From contig NHZP01000008.1 of NCBI GenBank assembly GCA_003313425.1, positions 868,001 to 932,000 of the forward strand: DNA of 64,000 bases, read 5' to 3'. The notes beneath the pieces were generated by a model. The model worked only from the letters and a program-made list of their open reading frames with translations. It had not been told where the DNA came from and did no database searches. Positions 22,685 through 34,600 of the stretch are shown here, piece after piece. The DNA is from Pseudopyrenochaeta lycopersici (taxonomy: Eukaryota > Ascomycota > Dothideomycetes > Pleosporales > Pseudopyrenochaetaceae). The position numbers were made by a program, and so were the translations under genes. Positions within the stretch are counted from its first letter, which is position 1. Each line of letters starts with the position of its first letter.

Positions 22685-23047
22685 ATATGATACCCAAGAC
22701 TGAGTCAAACGAACAGGCTCTTAGGTGGAGTGGTAATTGGGTGCGCGCTATAGACGTTGATGATACCTCAGGCTTCAGTCTCATAAGAGACTGCCTCGAT
22801 TTGCTTTACTGTCCCTGATTAGATTACAATAAACCCAAACTTTCTTTGGCCACTCCGCGGACATTATGATGCGATACTAGGTTGTGCTGTTCCTGACTAG
22901 CTGGCTAGGAAGTCAACCCGAATGGCGGGGTGAATATAGAAGCCCGGACCACGTGGGGTAGCTTCAAGGGCACGTCATTTTGCTGCTTGAAAACTCTCAT
23001 ATATTCAAACTTAAAACACTCCTCCACGAGCATACAGAACGCTCAAA
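22685..23047. other. short intergenic region
   Basis: 363 bp between the DUF3602 stop and the MtnB-type gene on the same strand. No gene is seen; it should hold the terminator of the first and promoter of the second. Confidence 0.45.
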
Positions 23048-23892
23048 ATGGGCTCTAATGTACAGGATGCGGAAGCGCTCGTACATTCTGATGATCCGAA
23101 CCATCCCGCGAACCATATCTGCACACTGTGTGCAAAGTTTTACACATTGGGCTGGGTAGGAATGACCCTTCCAAGAAAGAGAATAATGAGAACAGCTGAT
23201 GACTGACTTCATGCTGGATTAGGTGACAGGAACCGGTGGAGGAACGAGTATTCGTCATGAAGATAAAATCTTCATTGCACCTAGTGGCGTCCAAAAAGAG
23301 CTCATGAAGCCTACGGATATGTTCGTTATGGATTTCAATAGCAAAGAATATCTTCGAAGACCACAGGTAAATTTGTCTGTTCTATTAACCCGTTCACCAC
23401 ACGTCTCGAAACTTCAAGGACATGGGCAACTAACACAGCATATAGGTCCTCAAGCCTTCTGCCTGTACTCCTCTCTTCCTCGCTGCTTTCGAACGTGGCG
23501 CCGGCTGCTGTATTCATACACATTCACAATGGGCTGTGATTGTGACCCTCCTCGTAGAACGTGATCTTGGCACAGATGCCTGCTTTGAGATCGAAGAAAT
23601 CGAGCAGATTAAGGGTATTCCAAAGGGCCCGGGAAAGCAGGGTAATCTAGGGTACTACGACAGACTACGAATACCCATAATCGAGAACACGGCGCATGAA
23701 GAGGACTTGAGGGAGAGTTTGGAAGCGGCCATGGAGAGTTATCCGGATTCGTATGCTATCTTGGTAAGAAGGCATGGGATATATGTCTGGGGCGATAACG
23801 TGCATAAGGCGAAGACGCAGTGTGAGAGCATTGATTATATTTTTCAGCTGGCGGTTGAGATGAAGAAGCTAGGGCTACCATGGACGAAGTGA
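23048..23892 (+). CDS. MDE1: Methylthioribulose-1-phosphate dehydratase
   Basis: Cytosolic enzyme of the methionine salvage pathway that dehydrates 5-methylthioribulose-1-phosphate; class II aldolase/adducin fold. Exons 23048-23155, 23223-23366 and 23446-23892 give 232 aa. Diagnostic blocks are [32 protein letters not shown], the zinc-binding HTH in [10 protein letters not shown] (H108, H110), and the third zinc His in RRHGIYVWG. All introns are phase 0. The second intron has an earlier AG (ACACAG), but only the one after CATATAG keeps the frame into [19 protein letters not shown]. The length is normal for the family. Confidence 0.95.
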
Positions 23893-24658
23893 GGGCTTCG
23901 ACGAGCGTCATGATCAACCGCATGATACTTGAAACATTGTCTTGGGCAGAAGAGGTCTATGGCTTCCTTGAGCTATCATAATCCGCTATGAAAAAGTGCG
24001 TTCTCTCTCCAGTACTTACTGAGGGTAGTTGAGAGGCGCTTTTTCCGGAGATGGTGTACAGCATCCGATAGTATCGCTACAGAGCCACATGACCTGCAGA
24101 GAGATTTCTAGTCTCATCACAGCAGAGGTGGGGTTCCGCTCAATCGGTGGGTAGAACAGGACTTCAGCTAAGCATATTCTCTGCAAGTCATCAAATACTA
24201 CTTGCCTCTTTCGACACCTCTGCCGATCGCCACATGCTTACTAATTTGTATTTGGACTTGAAGCACTCCGAAACGCTCCAGCCTCAGAAATCGGCATGCG
24301 ATAGTCCCGAGTAGAAGCAGTATGGCCAAATGAAGAATAATAGTTCAGTAAGAGTAGTTTTGCTGTTTCTAGATTGTCACCTAAATGAGCAACAGTCAGA
24401 CTGTTCCTGGACGTTGGTGTATTTGAAAATCTCACTAAGCTCTTTCCCCTTTCTTATTCCCGATTTCTCGTTTACTGATAGTACACGGCTAAACGTGTAA
24501 GCTACATTTATTATTGCGCCATCGAGGCAGCAGCTCTAGTCAGCATGTTCACAAGATGCCGAATGATCGGTCATGAATTCCCTCATATACCAGCATCGCA
24601 TGGTGCTGATCAGCCTCGTTCTACCATATCTTTCATCTCTCTCAAGTAAATACCAAAT
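23893..24658. other. intergenic region
   Basis: 766 bp between two plus-strand genes. A minus-strand frame at 24241-24435 has no motif. No RNA or repeat seen. Confidence 0.45.
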
Positions 24659-25978
24659 ATGGCACCATACTTATCTCTAGAAGCTGTGACATCACTAAGA
24701 GAGTTTATCAGCAATGCAACAATAAATTCCAGTGATAGGCCAGCCCTACCGGGGGTGATCATTCATATCGTGGATGCCCATAACAATACGCTTTTTTCCC
24801 ACGGATCCGGCTCACCTAGTCCACCCACCGCAGAATCTATAGGCATTATACAGTCGTTGACTAAACTCATCGGCGCTATCGCCTACCTGCGTCTCGTCGA
24901 GCGTGGACTGGCTACACTTGATGACCCATCCACCATTGCCACCCACCTCCCAGAACTTGCAGCAAAGAAAGTACTCACTGGCTACGCTATTCGTGCTGAT
25001 GGGAGCAAAGAGTGGCAGTTTGAAGAAAGGGTTGGTGATATTACGCCACGAATGCTGCTGAATCACACATATGGAGGCGGTCATACATACTTCAACACCC
25101 TTCTTCTGGAGTATTTCCAAGACTTGGGGATATGGGAAGAAACAAATGAAGCTACCGATACATACGGCACAGTTCTGGCTGCTCCACTCCTCTTCCAACC
25201 AAACACAAAGACAAACTACGGCCAAGGCCTGGACTGGATCGCGGTCCTCATCGAGCGCCTCACACAACAAGATCTCGCATCTTATCTGCAAGAGAACATC
25301 TTCAACCCCCTCAATCTGCACAGTATAGGCTTCGAAGCAGCGTTCGGCGGCCACGTAACTAGCCTTCCTTCCAACCAAGGAAGATTCTGGCCCCGTAAAC
25401 TGCGCACAGCCGACACCGAGTTTGTGGAAATCGATTCCCGGGAGCCGGTCGCGGTGGAGAGGGAGGACGCGTTTCCAAAGGGCAAGTATCATACCGGGAA
25501 ACTGGGAACGGGGCTTGTAAGCAGTGCCTCGGACTATGCACGTCTCCTTACTATCCTGCTCCCCGAGAACGCCGGCGTGGACGCAGTGACAGGGCACCGT
25601 CTCCTGTCGCCTGGGTCGGTGGAAGAAATCACCAAACCGCAGCTACCAGAGCATATCAGGAATAATACGCGCAATGTCCCTGCCTCGGGCGCGTCGCCAA
25701 TCATTTTACCAGGCATCTTGGACGCGCCGGACAAGGATCCAGAAGGCAGCTTTGGACTTGCGTGCGGAATTCAGGGCAAGGAGAGAGTCTTGCAAGGAGG
25801 CAAGAAGGGAAGGAGCCAGGGCAGTGTGTATTGGTATGGCGCGGCAAACACGGAGTACTGGGTCGATAAGGACAAGGGCATTGTTGTATTTGTAAATGGG
25901 AATTATTACCCCTGGAATGAGGAGGTTTGGACGGGATTTGTTGCAGGTGTCGAGGAAAGGATCTACAGGGGACTATAG
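24659..25978 (+). CDS. Beta-lactamase-family serine hydrolase (class C/LACTB-like)
   Basis: Intronless, 439 aa. The catalytic SxxK tetrad is S66-L-T-K69 (GIIQSLTKLIGA), preceded by the usual VPG-like segment (PALPGVIIHIVDA). A tyrosine motif candidate is the YGQ of KTNYGQGLDWI, and GTGLVSSASDYARLLTILL is the typical downstream block of fungal penicillin-binding-protein-like hydrolases. There is no clear signal peptide, so it is probably cytosolic or peroxisomal. In fungi these enzymes act as esterases, amidases or transesterases, often beside polyketide genes, but no biosynthetic genes are adjacent here. Beta-lactam resistance should not be inferred. Confidence 0.9.
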   Translation: MAPYLSLEAVTSLREFISNATINSSDRPALPGVIIHIVDAHNNTLFSHGSGSPSPPTAESIGIIQSLTKLIGAIAYLRLVERGLATLDDPSTIATHLPELAAKKVLTGYAIRADGSKEWQFEERVGDITPRMLLNHTYGGGHTYFNTLLLEYFQDLGIWEETNEATDTYGTVLAAPLLFQPNTKTNYGQGLDWIAVLIERLTQQDLASYLQENIFNPLNLHSIGFEAAFGGHVTSLPSNQGRFWPRKLRTADTEFVEIDSREPVAVEREDAFPKGKYHTGKLGTGLVSSASDYARLLTILLPENAGVDAVTGHRLLSPGSVEEITKPQLPEHIRNNTRNVPASGASPIILPGILDAPDKDPEGSFGLACGIQGKERVLQGGKKGRSQGSVYWYGAANTEYWVDKDKGIVVFVNGNYYPWNEEVWTGFVAGVEERIYRGL

Positions 25979-26243
25979 TTGTGAAGCGTTTATAATAATG
26001 TTGTTCAATCTCAATTGTAGGCTTCCAGAGCACGTTGTGCTCAACACTATGGTATTTGTGCAAGGCAGCAAAGCCTGACTAGCTCCTGAAGACGCCGATG
26101 AAAATGCCACCAGCCCCAGGCTTATATCATGATACAATACTGTGCATGCTCAGCATGACTTGCTAGGTATACATATGTTGAAAGTGATTCCTTGCCCACT
26201 CCGTCGTCTATCGTGCCAATTTTCAGCGTCGATTCTTCCATCC

Positions 26244-28952
26244 TCATGAGGCAGCTTTTACCTCGAGTGCCCCATTCGCACTTTCCTTCACCAACTGTGC
26301 ATCTCCTTCGGTCTTCATCGTTGGTGTACTAGACATTTCTTCGCCCAAAACATCCGGTCTCCATCTAAGTAGCAGCTTTCGCGCACTCGGCTTTGCACGA
26401 TCGTTCTCCTTCCACATCTCCGCTAGGACGTCTACTACGATAGTCCTTACTGGTGGACGGAACATGTATAGGTAATGCAGAGCAGTACATGCAAGGTCAA
26501 TACGTTCAGGATCCTCTGCCATCTTCTTCAGCCGAACAAGAAGTTCGTAGTCTAGCGCTGGGACCTCGGAGAGAAAGCGAAGTAGGATCTTGTCCGTGTG
26601 CTCGACATAGGGAAGGATACCATCAATGAGGCGGAGTGCACAACGGTGGTAGTTGCCCTTTATCGAATTCAGCTTCGTGTCTCCGTTGACAGCACCATTC
26701 TTCGCTGAGCCTTTGGCCGATTGCGCGAGGACAATGTCGTTGTACCATTCCTCGTTTAGCCATGATATTGCGACATCGACCCGCTTCTTCCAGTCGTACA
26801 TGATATATTGATATAGTCCGTCTCTTACTGCATGGCTGATGCTCAGGCTCCCTTTTACGCTCTTCACTGCATACTCGTCTTTAATGTTTTCTTCAGGGTC
26901 TTCAAGACCAGCGCTTGCCCGTGTAGCCAGTCTTGAGAGTATGGTCACCCAGGCGTCTCTACTGTAGTCACTCGCAGCAAGCCTACTAAATCCACCCTTG
27001 GTCACCTTGTTCTTCTGAGTTTCGTCGACACTTGCAAGCATCCCGAATGCTCGATGTACCGTCAAGTCTCCATACTTTTGAGCTTCTTGACTAGAAAGTG
27101 GCGGCGCTTCGGGTAGCTTGTACGGCGCTAGTGCAGCGGACGGTCCAGGCTGTTGGGGAAAGTCGGTCGGTGGCAGGCCATCGAGTTTGTTTATGATCTG
27201 CTCTGCGTCCTCAGGTTCGAAGTCAGGTTCGTACTCCTCTTCGTCCTCAACGGCAGGGGCTGTCGCTGCCTGCCCAGCAATAACTCTGGGAGCAGTCTGG
27301 AGGAAGGTAGCATAGCGAGAGCGAACGATCTGTGGGGATGTCAGTAATGCCCCTTGCATCTAGCAATACGCCACGAGCAGTGGCTAACGAGCAATACCCT
27401 GACGATCACGTGACTATCATATCACACACTCAGCCACCAAGTGAACTGGAGGTGATGGGATGTACATTGGACAAAAAGAAATGCTCACATACATTAATAG
27501 CTTGATCGAGTTTGTTTCCGTCCACAGATTGCAGAACAGGTACAAGAATTCTGAGCAATTGCTCCGGATCTTTGAAGTTTTGCACATCAAAGTTCACTGT
27601 GCTGCCTTCAGGATTCAGAGTGTACAACTGGCGCCAACTAACTGGGCCTGGTGGAAGGGCTGGCACAGGAAGCGCGCGACTTTGAACCTCAGCACTTATT
27701 CGCTGCCTCTTGGCTTGATCAAGGCCATCAGTGGGTTCACTAGGCGCTGGTCGCTTGCGATTAGATTCCTCAAAGATATCAATGCGTGTGCGATGCATGC
27801 GTTCTAAAAACTGCTGTATTCGCCCATTGACTGGATTTTCGGGGTTTCTTTGTGTGTTAGTTTGCATAGAGGTGATTAGTGAATACAGGGTGAGCGTACC
27901 TTTTCATGATGTTCATGAGCAATGCTCGCGTTGTTCGTTCTATGGATTTCATGATGACTTTGTTTTTGGGCGTCATAGGCGAGTTGGCAAGCTTCAAAGG
28001 ATTGAAGTTGAGGACACTGCTGAGTATCTTGTTCGCAGCAATGGGCCGGCGTTGCATCAACATGCCCAAGCTGTTGAGCGTTCCTGTCACGAGTAATCCA
28101 TCACTGAAGTCTGTCAGACATGTTCCTACAAGCTGTCTCTGTCTATCTGACCTGTGATCTCCATGTATGATATCCAATAAGCGGTCAAGCAATCCGTGTC
28201 CTTCAGCCTCTAGGCTCGCATACGGTATTAAGGGGTGGTCGCGTGGGACGAGCGCGAGGGAGATATCGCTGTGATCGGGTCGCTGCAAAGCATGAGAAAT
28301 TTGTTTGTGTATCTGATGGGGTGTTGTATATACCCTGGGATCCACCACGCCTGGTGTCTGAACCAAGACTACTTGTTGAAGAAACTTAACGCAGCATATT
28401 CGCACGCCCGGGGCGGCTTTATCCATTCGTCGCAAGATATTCGATTTGATGGCAGACATGAGCTGCCAGTGCTCAACATCGCTGGGGTCGGATACACTGG
28501 GGCACGTTCAAGTATGAGAGAGAGTTCGCATGACAGCAATCAAACGGGTGCGGGCATAGAGGGGACCTTGACGATTCGGACCGCACTCATAATGAAGGGA
28601 GATCTATCTGAAGCCTGGGGTTCACTTACATGTGTCTGTACACGAGCGGATACACGCTTGCAGCCGCCTGGACAGCGCTCTTGATGACACTCTTGTCCTC
28701 GACATTCTCCAGGTAGGCTTTTAGTGTAGCCAGCACCGACGACGCGCTGTTCTCCTTGACCTCTGACGGCCATGCGGGCGAGGCAAATGCCTCAGCCAGG
28801 AAATCGGCACCCCAACGCTGAATCTCCACACTCTGCTCTGCACTGTAGCCGATGATGGGAAGCACACCCGGTATGATGGTAGGATAGTATCTACCGTCGC
28901 CTAACGCGAGCGACCGAGCCGACTCCAACTGCTGTATTGTCTGCGCACTCAT
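26244..28952 (-). CDS. PTA1: Pta1/symplekin, pre-mRNA 3'-end processing scaffold
   Basis: Scaffold of the cleavage and polyadenylation factor that links the Ssu72 phosphatase to the nuclease module. Exons 28952-28630, 28496-27900, 27847-27493 and 27329-26244 give 786 aa, close to yeast Pta1. The N-terminal half is a HEAT-type symplekin domain (DUF3453 region), with VRICCVKFLQQVVLVQTPG and the loop DHPLIPYASLEAEGHGLLDRLL. A Lys/Arg/Pro linker (ESNRKRPAPSEPTD) is followed by the fungal C-terminal helical part. Introns are 133, 52 and 163 nt; the 133- and 163-nt ones are longer than usual here, and a missed small exon cannot be excluded. Divergent from COA3. Confidence 0.88.
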
Positions 28953-29318
28953 GATGGTGATCGAGGGCGCAGTGCACGAGAGATGAGCTTTGTTTCTTTG
29001 AGCGATGGTGCAGTGGTGAAGGATTGTTCACGCGTGCGATGCAGTCAAACTAAGAGCGCGCGACAAAGCCTGGTGACCGTCGCCGACAGCTTTCCCATGC
29101 CCAGCAATACTAATAACTAAGAGGTGAAGGAATGTCGAGAAGGAAAGGGCGCGCCTGTTGATGTTGTTGATCTACGGAGATGGAGCGCGGAGAGGGTCAG
29201 GGCAGGTGCGCTCATCTGCAGCTTCCTGCCAAGCCATGACTAGCGTGGTGGAAAGTCACCACCGCGGCGACATGGGCTGTTCCTTCCCCGCTGGCCAGAG
29301 AGAGTTTAACACGCCACC
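28953..29318. promoter_or_regulatory. shared divergent promoter PTA1/COA3
   Basis: 366 bp between the two start codons. Both genes must be driven from here. No TATA box is evident. Confidence 0.5.
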
Positions 29319-29689
29319 ATGGGATAGTGAGTGCCGGCGCACATGTGTGACGTGTGTGTGTATTGACTCTGACAGCAAACCCTTCCGATCCACCTACTAC
29401 GATGACCGCATGCGCGCCTCGCCGGCCCTGCTGCGAGCAAGAGCGCCCTATCTGATCAAAAACACAATTACCGGCTTCGCTATATGCACACTGGTTATCG
29501 GCATCTGTACGCTTCCTCCACCTATATCCACATGCCATTCTGACCCTCCTAGACTCATACACCATCAATGCTATCTCACAGGACGAGTTCGAGGATGTTA
29601 TTGTACCCGACAAGCCTCTCGAGCGACCCGCACAGCAATCGCTAGGCACAACGCAAGCTGTCCAACAGCTGGTGGATGCAAGAAAGTAG
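29319..29689 (+). CDS. COA3: Cytochrome c oxidase assembly factor Coa3
   Basis: Small mitochondrial inner-membrane protein that stabilises newly made Cox1 and regulates its translation. Exons 29319-29326 (8 nt), 29376-29506 and 29553-29689 give 91 aa. The start lies in a strong context (GCCACCATGG) and the first exon encodes only M-G and part of Tyr3. The 49-nt intron has donor GTGAGT and acceptor GACAG. The protein has the Coa3 pattern: a basic N-terminal segment (YYDDRMRASPALLRARAPYLIKN), one membrane helix (TITGFAICTLVIGIYSYTI) and the matching SQDEFEDV segment just after it. Read without splicing, the same region gives a misleading 230-residue frame. The tiny first exon is an inference from phase and context. 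Confidence 0.87.
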
Positions 29690-30337
29690 GAAGAGATATC
29701 AGACTGTATATTGCTGTACAAAGACATGTATGCATTGGGCTGGCGCTGTGGGACTCTTCCTGGAAATATCACCTCATTAGCGATGTTTTGTCGCAAGCCG
29801 TTTTCCGGCCTCGAAAAAAGTCTTTTGAGTGGTATTTTATAGCCGCATGAAGTGCTAGCGTGCAAAACCTTTCTCAATGGCTATGCTCGTTGCCTCTCCC
29901 TCTTATCAATCGCAAGGACACAGAACCGCGGATGGTCCCGTGTGGCTCTACGCAACCAATAATGACCACTCGCCGATGTTGCTTATATCCAATCTCTAGC
30001 CTCTGAAATACACGTTGTTTGGAAATGGAGCATGTTGATATGACTGATTATTCAGCGATCAGATGGTCTCTCTGAGTTTTGCGTACTGGTGGCATTTCCG
30101 TGTCTGTACCAATGTGGTTCATTCGATAATATTTCGCACGAACCAACCTTCGCAACCTTGGGCCGTACATGGCTCGATTCACAATAATATTTCTAGCTGC
30201 TATAATGCGAGAGCGCTATAAGAGGGCTCTACATTACCACTATAGGTTGGAACTACTAGCAAGCAGGTCATTGTCTGCGTATCTGAGGTTGCAGACTTGC
30301 TAAAGACAATCAATCTACTTTGTCCTATCCTTGAAGC
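29690..30337. other. intergenic region
   Basis: 648 bp without a supported gene between COA3 and the next plus-strand gene. Confidence 0.45.
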
Positions 30338-31094
30338 ATGGATGACGCCAAAATTTTCAAAAACCGCTACGGCTCCTTTAAGTCGTCCATGCCCACAAGC
30401 ACTTCTGAGCCCTCAATATTCATTGACCCAATTTGGACCGGATCAGGGACCTCGATGACCAAACCCAGAAGCTTAACCTCCAAAACAAGCATCTATACCA
30501 TGAGACCACCAACGGTAGAGACATTGAATACTTCTACTGACAGATTCGACGATGAAGTAGCGCGAGCTTGTGCTAAAGATGAAGAAGTCCTGCGCGCCTC
30601 GACCGCACGCGATATAGCAAGTCTTCAAAGAACCTTTAAACGAACGGATTGGATTCTGGAGAGCACAGATGAGCTTCTGTTTTCACTAAGACGTCACAGC
30701 TGGAAGGTAAGCAATACCAATATCAAGGTTACTACACTGCCCCTGCATGAATCCAACCCGGCGCTGACGCCTTCTGTAGAAATCTAGAAGAGATGCATTC
30801 GCTTTTCCTTCAACGCCAGCCTGTATACGTATTGATAAGCCTAGCTGCGAAGTCTCTCTTTACAAATTCACGAGCAATTTGTACTCTGCACTACGTGGCC
30901 GACCACGTCGAGATAGTGTTGTCGACAGTGACTACATCGGGAAGGATGAGGAAATGACACGCGATTGGGAAGAACTTCAGAGTGAACACTGGCCGGATAC
31001 CGAGGCTGTAGGCGTGGGATCAGCTTTCGAGAGAAGACCACACCGAACCATAGGCCGCCGCAGGCCGTATCGGAATCCTGAAGAACCAAAGTGA
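30338..31094 (+). CDS. hypothetical protein, two exons
   Basis: Exons 30338-30706 and 30780-31094 give 227 aa; the 73-nt intron (GTAAGC...CTGTAG) is phase 0 and joins RRHSWK to KSRRDAFAF. Both exons have coding-like composition and the joined frame stays open to a TGA at 31092. The N-terminal 60 residues are Ser/Thr-rich and probably disordered. The middle (ARACAKDEEVLRAS to LLFSLRRH) is charged and helical, and the tail is Arg/Glu-rich (ERRPHRTIGRRRPYR). No signal peptide, membrane segment or catalytic motif. Family not recognised. Confidence 0.65.
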
Positions 31095-31694
31095 ATATTC
31101 ATATCTGACCCAATGCTCGAGGAAGGGTGTTTGTCAGCATCCTTTGAAACCTGTTGTTCGCGCATACTTTAGGTAATCTTCATTTGCGGCAATTCCAGCG
31201 AAGCGTATTATACCTGGAAACAAAAGGCTTCCCATTGAACTCTAAACGAGCTATCTTCCATGGTTCAGCCAGACTCAAAATGTTGAACACACTAAGCAAA
31301 ATTACATTGCGCTATATTTAACAAACTACTCTAAGATAATAAAAGTTCTTTCGATTCAGAACAGATTGTGAGGATAAGTAGCTCTTCTCCTCTTCCCCGC
31401 GACGCAAGCCACATTGAGTTTTCACCAAAATGGCACGTTCATGTTACTGAAGGTTTCCTTATACGCAGTCGTAATTGATTGCACAAGTGTCCAGATATAG
31501 TGAAAGATCTGAACGACTGAGGACTATTCATTGGGAACCAGAGGAGGAAGTAAAGATAGCGACAAGTCTCGAGTGTGGAGCTGAGAAGGGGTTTGATACT
31601 AAGAATGGATTTTTCTAGCACCTAACGGTGGATGACGCCGATAATAGCACTGGAATAGAAATAAACCTCCCCATATTTGAGCAATCTAATTATT
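31095..31694. other. intergenic region between convergent genes
   Basis: 600 bp between the 3' ends of the hypothetical protein (+) and the copper ATPase (-). No gene, RNA or repeat is evident. Confidence 0.5.
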
Positions 31695-34600
31695 TCACCT
31701 CTCCTCCTGTGCACCCTCCTCACTCACCTCGTCGAAGTCAGCTTCTTTCGTCGACCTAAACCCAACTCCTGGAATCCTGCTCCTTAACGCTAAACTACTA
31801 CACACCACACTGACGCTGCTCAACGCCATAGCCAAGCTAGCCCACACTGGATCCAGCCTAACGTGTTTCTTGCCACTATCTTCCATGCCCATGCCGCCTT
31901 CCATGCCAACGCCGTTATGATGCATATCCATGTGTTTGGTCCCTGTTGTAATAGGGAATAAGACGCCCGCTGCGACAGGCATGGCGATCATATTGTACAC
32001 GAGCGCCCAGCCGAAGTTGAAGTAGACGCGGCGGAAAACAACACGCGAGAGGTCGAGGAGGGTGAGGATGGTGGTCAGGCGGGAGTTGATAAGGATGAAT
32101 GAAGAGGAGGAGAGGGCAATGTCAGATCCGGAACCAATAGCGATGCTGAGGTCTGCTGTGGAAAGGGCGGGTGCGTCATTGATACCATCGCCTACCATTG
32201 CGATAGTGGCACGTTTTGTTTTTCTCGTACCACGTTTGGACAGAAACGGGATGCTGAACAAGCTTGACTTATGGTCCTTTGTAAGAGTCTGCTGGAGGTA
32301 CTTGATCTTCTCAGCTTTTTGGTCTGGAAGCACACCGGCAATGATGTTAGATAGTGGGACTCCAACTTGAGCCCCTACGGCATTGGCTGTAATTGGGTTG
32401 TCGCCAGAGAGCATCCAAACGTCTATGCCGCGCTTCTTCAGGGCGTCGACGACGCCGATTGCCTCAGGTCGGAGAGGGTCTGATATCGAGAAACAGGAAG
32501 CAAGCTGCCAGATTTGCAGAGATGTTGTGTTTGGGTTTGCTGCTGAGGACGAATTAGAGTTATTCGGGTTTCCCAATGGTGTCTCAACGATTTCGGTAGA
32601 GCCTTTGACAATTTGCGGTACGAGCAACGCAACTAGGGCCACAGACTCCCCTCCGTGTTTCCAAGTCCGTAGTGTTGCTGCAATGTCAACAGGAATGATG
32701 ACATTGTGATCAGCCATGAAACTTTCATTGCCAACAATTGCCATGATATCCTGTCCGTCCGATCTGAATGTGCCTTTCAAGCCTTTCCCAGGAATTTCGT
32801 CGATATTGACTACCGTTGGTGTGTCATGGAGTTGCTTGTTGCAAAATGATACTAGCGCTCGAGCGATGGGGTGATTGCTGTTCTCCTCTAAGCCTTTGAC
32901 AATTCCAAGCACAAGTCCACTGTTCTGAATGCCGGAAACTTGATAATTGGTTACAGCTGGGTCCCCACCCTGCGTGAGTGTACCCGTCTTGTCAAATACG
33001 ATACAATCCAGTGAGCTCGCTTCTTGGAAGGCCTCGCCACCTCCTTTGACAAGAATACCGTGTTTGGCAGCCAAACCACCTCCGACGAACAAGGCAGTTG
33101 GTGCGGCCAGACCGATACCGCAAGGGCAAGCGATGACAAAGACAGCAATGGCAAAGCGAAGCGACCACAGAGCCCAACCACCAGCGCCATTGTTCTTCCA
33201 GTCCTTTGGTATTGCCCCAGTCGTGCCCAAGACCAGCCATACAAGCCAAGTAGTAATGGCAGCCGCGATGACGAAAGGAACAAAATGTGAGGTGATTCTG
33301 TCGGCAACTCTTTCGACCGGTGCGCGACGCGTCTGGCCTTCGCGAACAGCAGTGATAATCTGATCCAGCATTGACGTGCCTGAAACAGTCGTAATCCTGA
33401 TCTTGATAGGAGATCCTTTGTTGACAGTGCCTGAGTAGACAGTGTCCCCGCCTACTTTCTTGACAGGGCGTGATTCGCCAGTGAGGCTAGATTCATCGAA
33501 AGTGGCGCTCCCATCAAGGATAACTCCATCGAATGGCGGTGATGTACCGTGATGGACACGAACAATGTCACCAATCTCCAATAAATCAGTGGCAATCTTA
33601 GTATCTCCTTTCTCCGAGTCGACTAAAATGGCCCCTTCAGGGCGAAGCTTGCCGAGAGAGGCAACCGCATCGCCCGTTTTCGCTTTGCTGTAGGCTTCTA
33701 GAAACCGACCGATGAGCAAAAACATCGTTAGAAAGACAACCGCATCAAAATACGAATCCTGCATCGAGCCTGATGACTTCTTCGTGGCGGCCATGGCCAG
33801 CTCAGCGACCGAAGCAAAGTAAGCGATGCTTGTCCCAAGCGAAATCAGCATGTTCATACTGCCGAAGCGTACAAATCGATGCAAGAAAGGTGTGCGGCTT
33901 CCAGGCCGCCACATAGCCCTCACCTCCTTGAGTGCTCGGCGATGAAATGTGTCCGCTGCGAAGAAGTACACCGGCGTTGAAAGGATAAATAGCGCCCAGC
34001 TAAGTCGAGTGACATTACCAGCCCACATGGTCACCATTAGATATCTTCGGATGGGGTGTTTAGAGTTGATAAGGCTCATGAAAACAATGCCAAGAATGAA
34101 CGATGGGATAGCAAAGATAATGCAAAGAATAAGGCGGAACAGTATACGCTTTCGCTCTTGCGCATGCATTTCTCGTGCTCTTTCCTCGATTGTTGGGGGA
34201 TGGTAGACGGAAGGCTTGAACTCTGGATTCAAAGCTGTGATCGTATTGAAGATATCTCGAATTGTGAAGTTGGGCGGATTCGGTACGTATCGTATGTTAA
34301 GGATGGAGGTGTGCAATGATAAGGGCGGGCCGTTTATCTCGAAGGTATATCGTTCCCCAAACTCGTGCGTAAGCCTCTGGGTGATGTTGTCAGGACAGTG
34401 GCGACAGAACATGCCATCGATACGGATAGCAACAGAACGATCTGTTGCCACGCTCTCTGAAGTGCCTTCTGGGATGACTTGATCGAGTGTTGCAATGTAT
34501 CCAACTTCCTCAATACTCTCCTTGATCTTCGGCAAATGTTCCTTGCCATTAAAGACGACGGCGGCGCTGCTCGACAAAAGGTTGATATCCACCTGCTCGA

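Noticed and set aside
24812..25597. 261-residue minus-strand frame
   Set aside because: It is antisense to the beta-lactamase-family gene, which has the clear SxxK motif and family blocks.
27330..27492. Long gap in PTA1 read as a boundary between two separate genes
   Set aside because: A GTATGT donor and CCACAG acceptor join the frames in phase 0, and the sum (786 aa) matches Pta1 length. Both halves belong to the same family.
29158..29850. 230-residue plus-strand frame
   Set aside because: It reads through two GT-AG introns of COA3. The spliced version gives a recognisable Coa3 protein; the unspliced tail has no sense.
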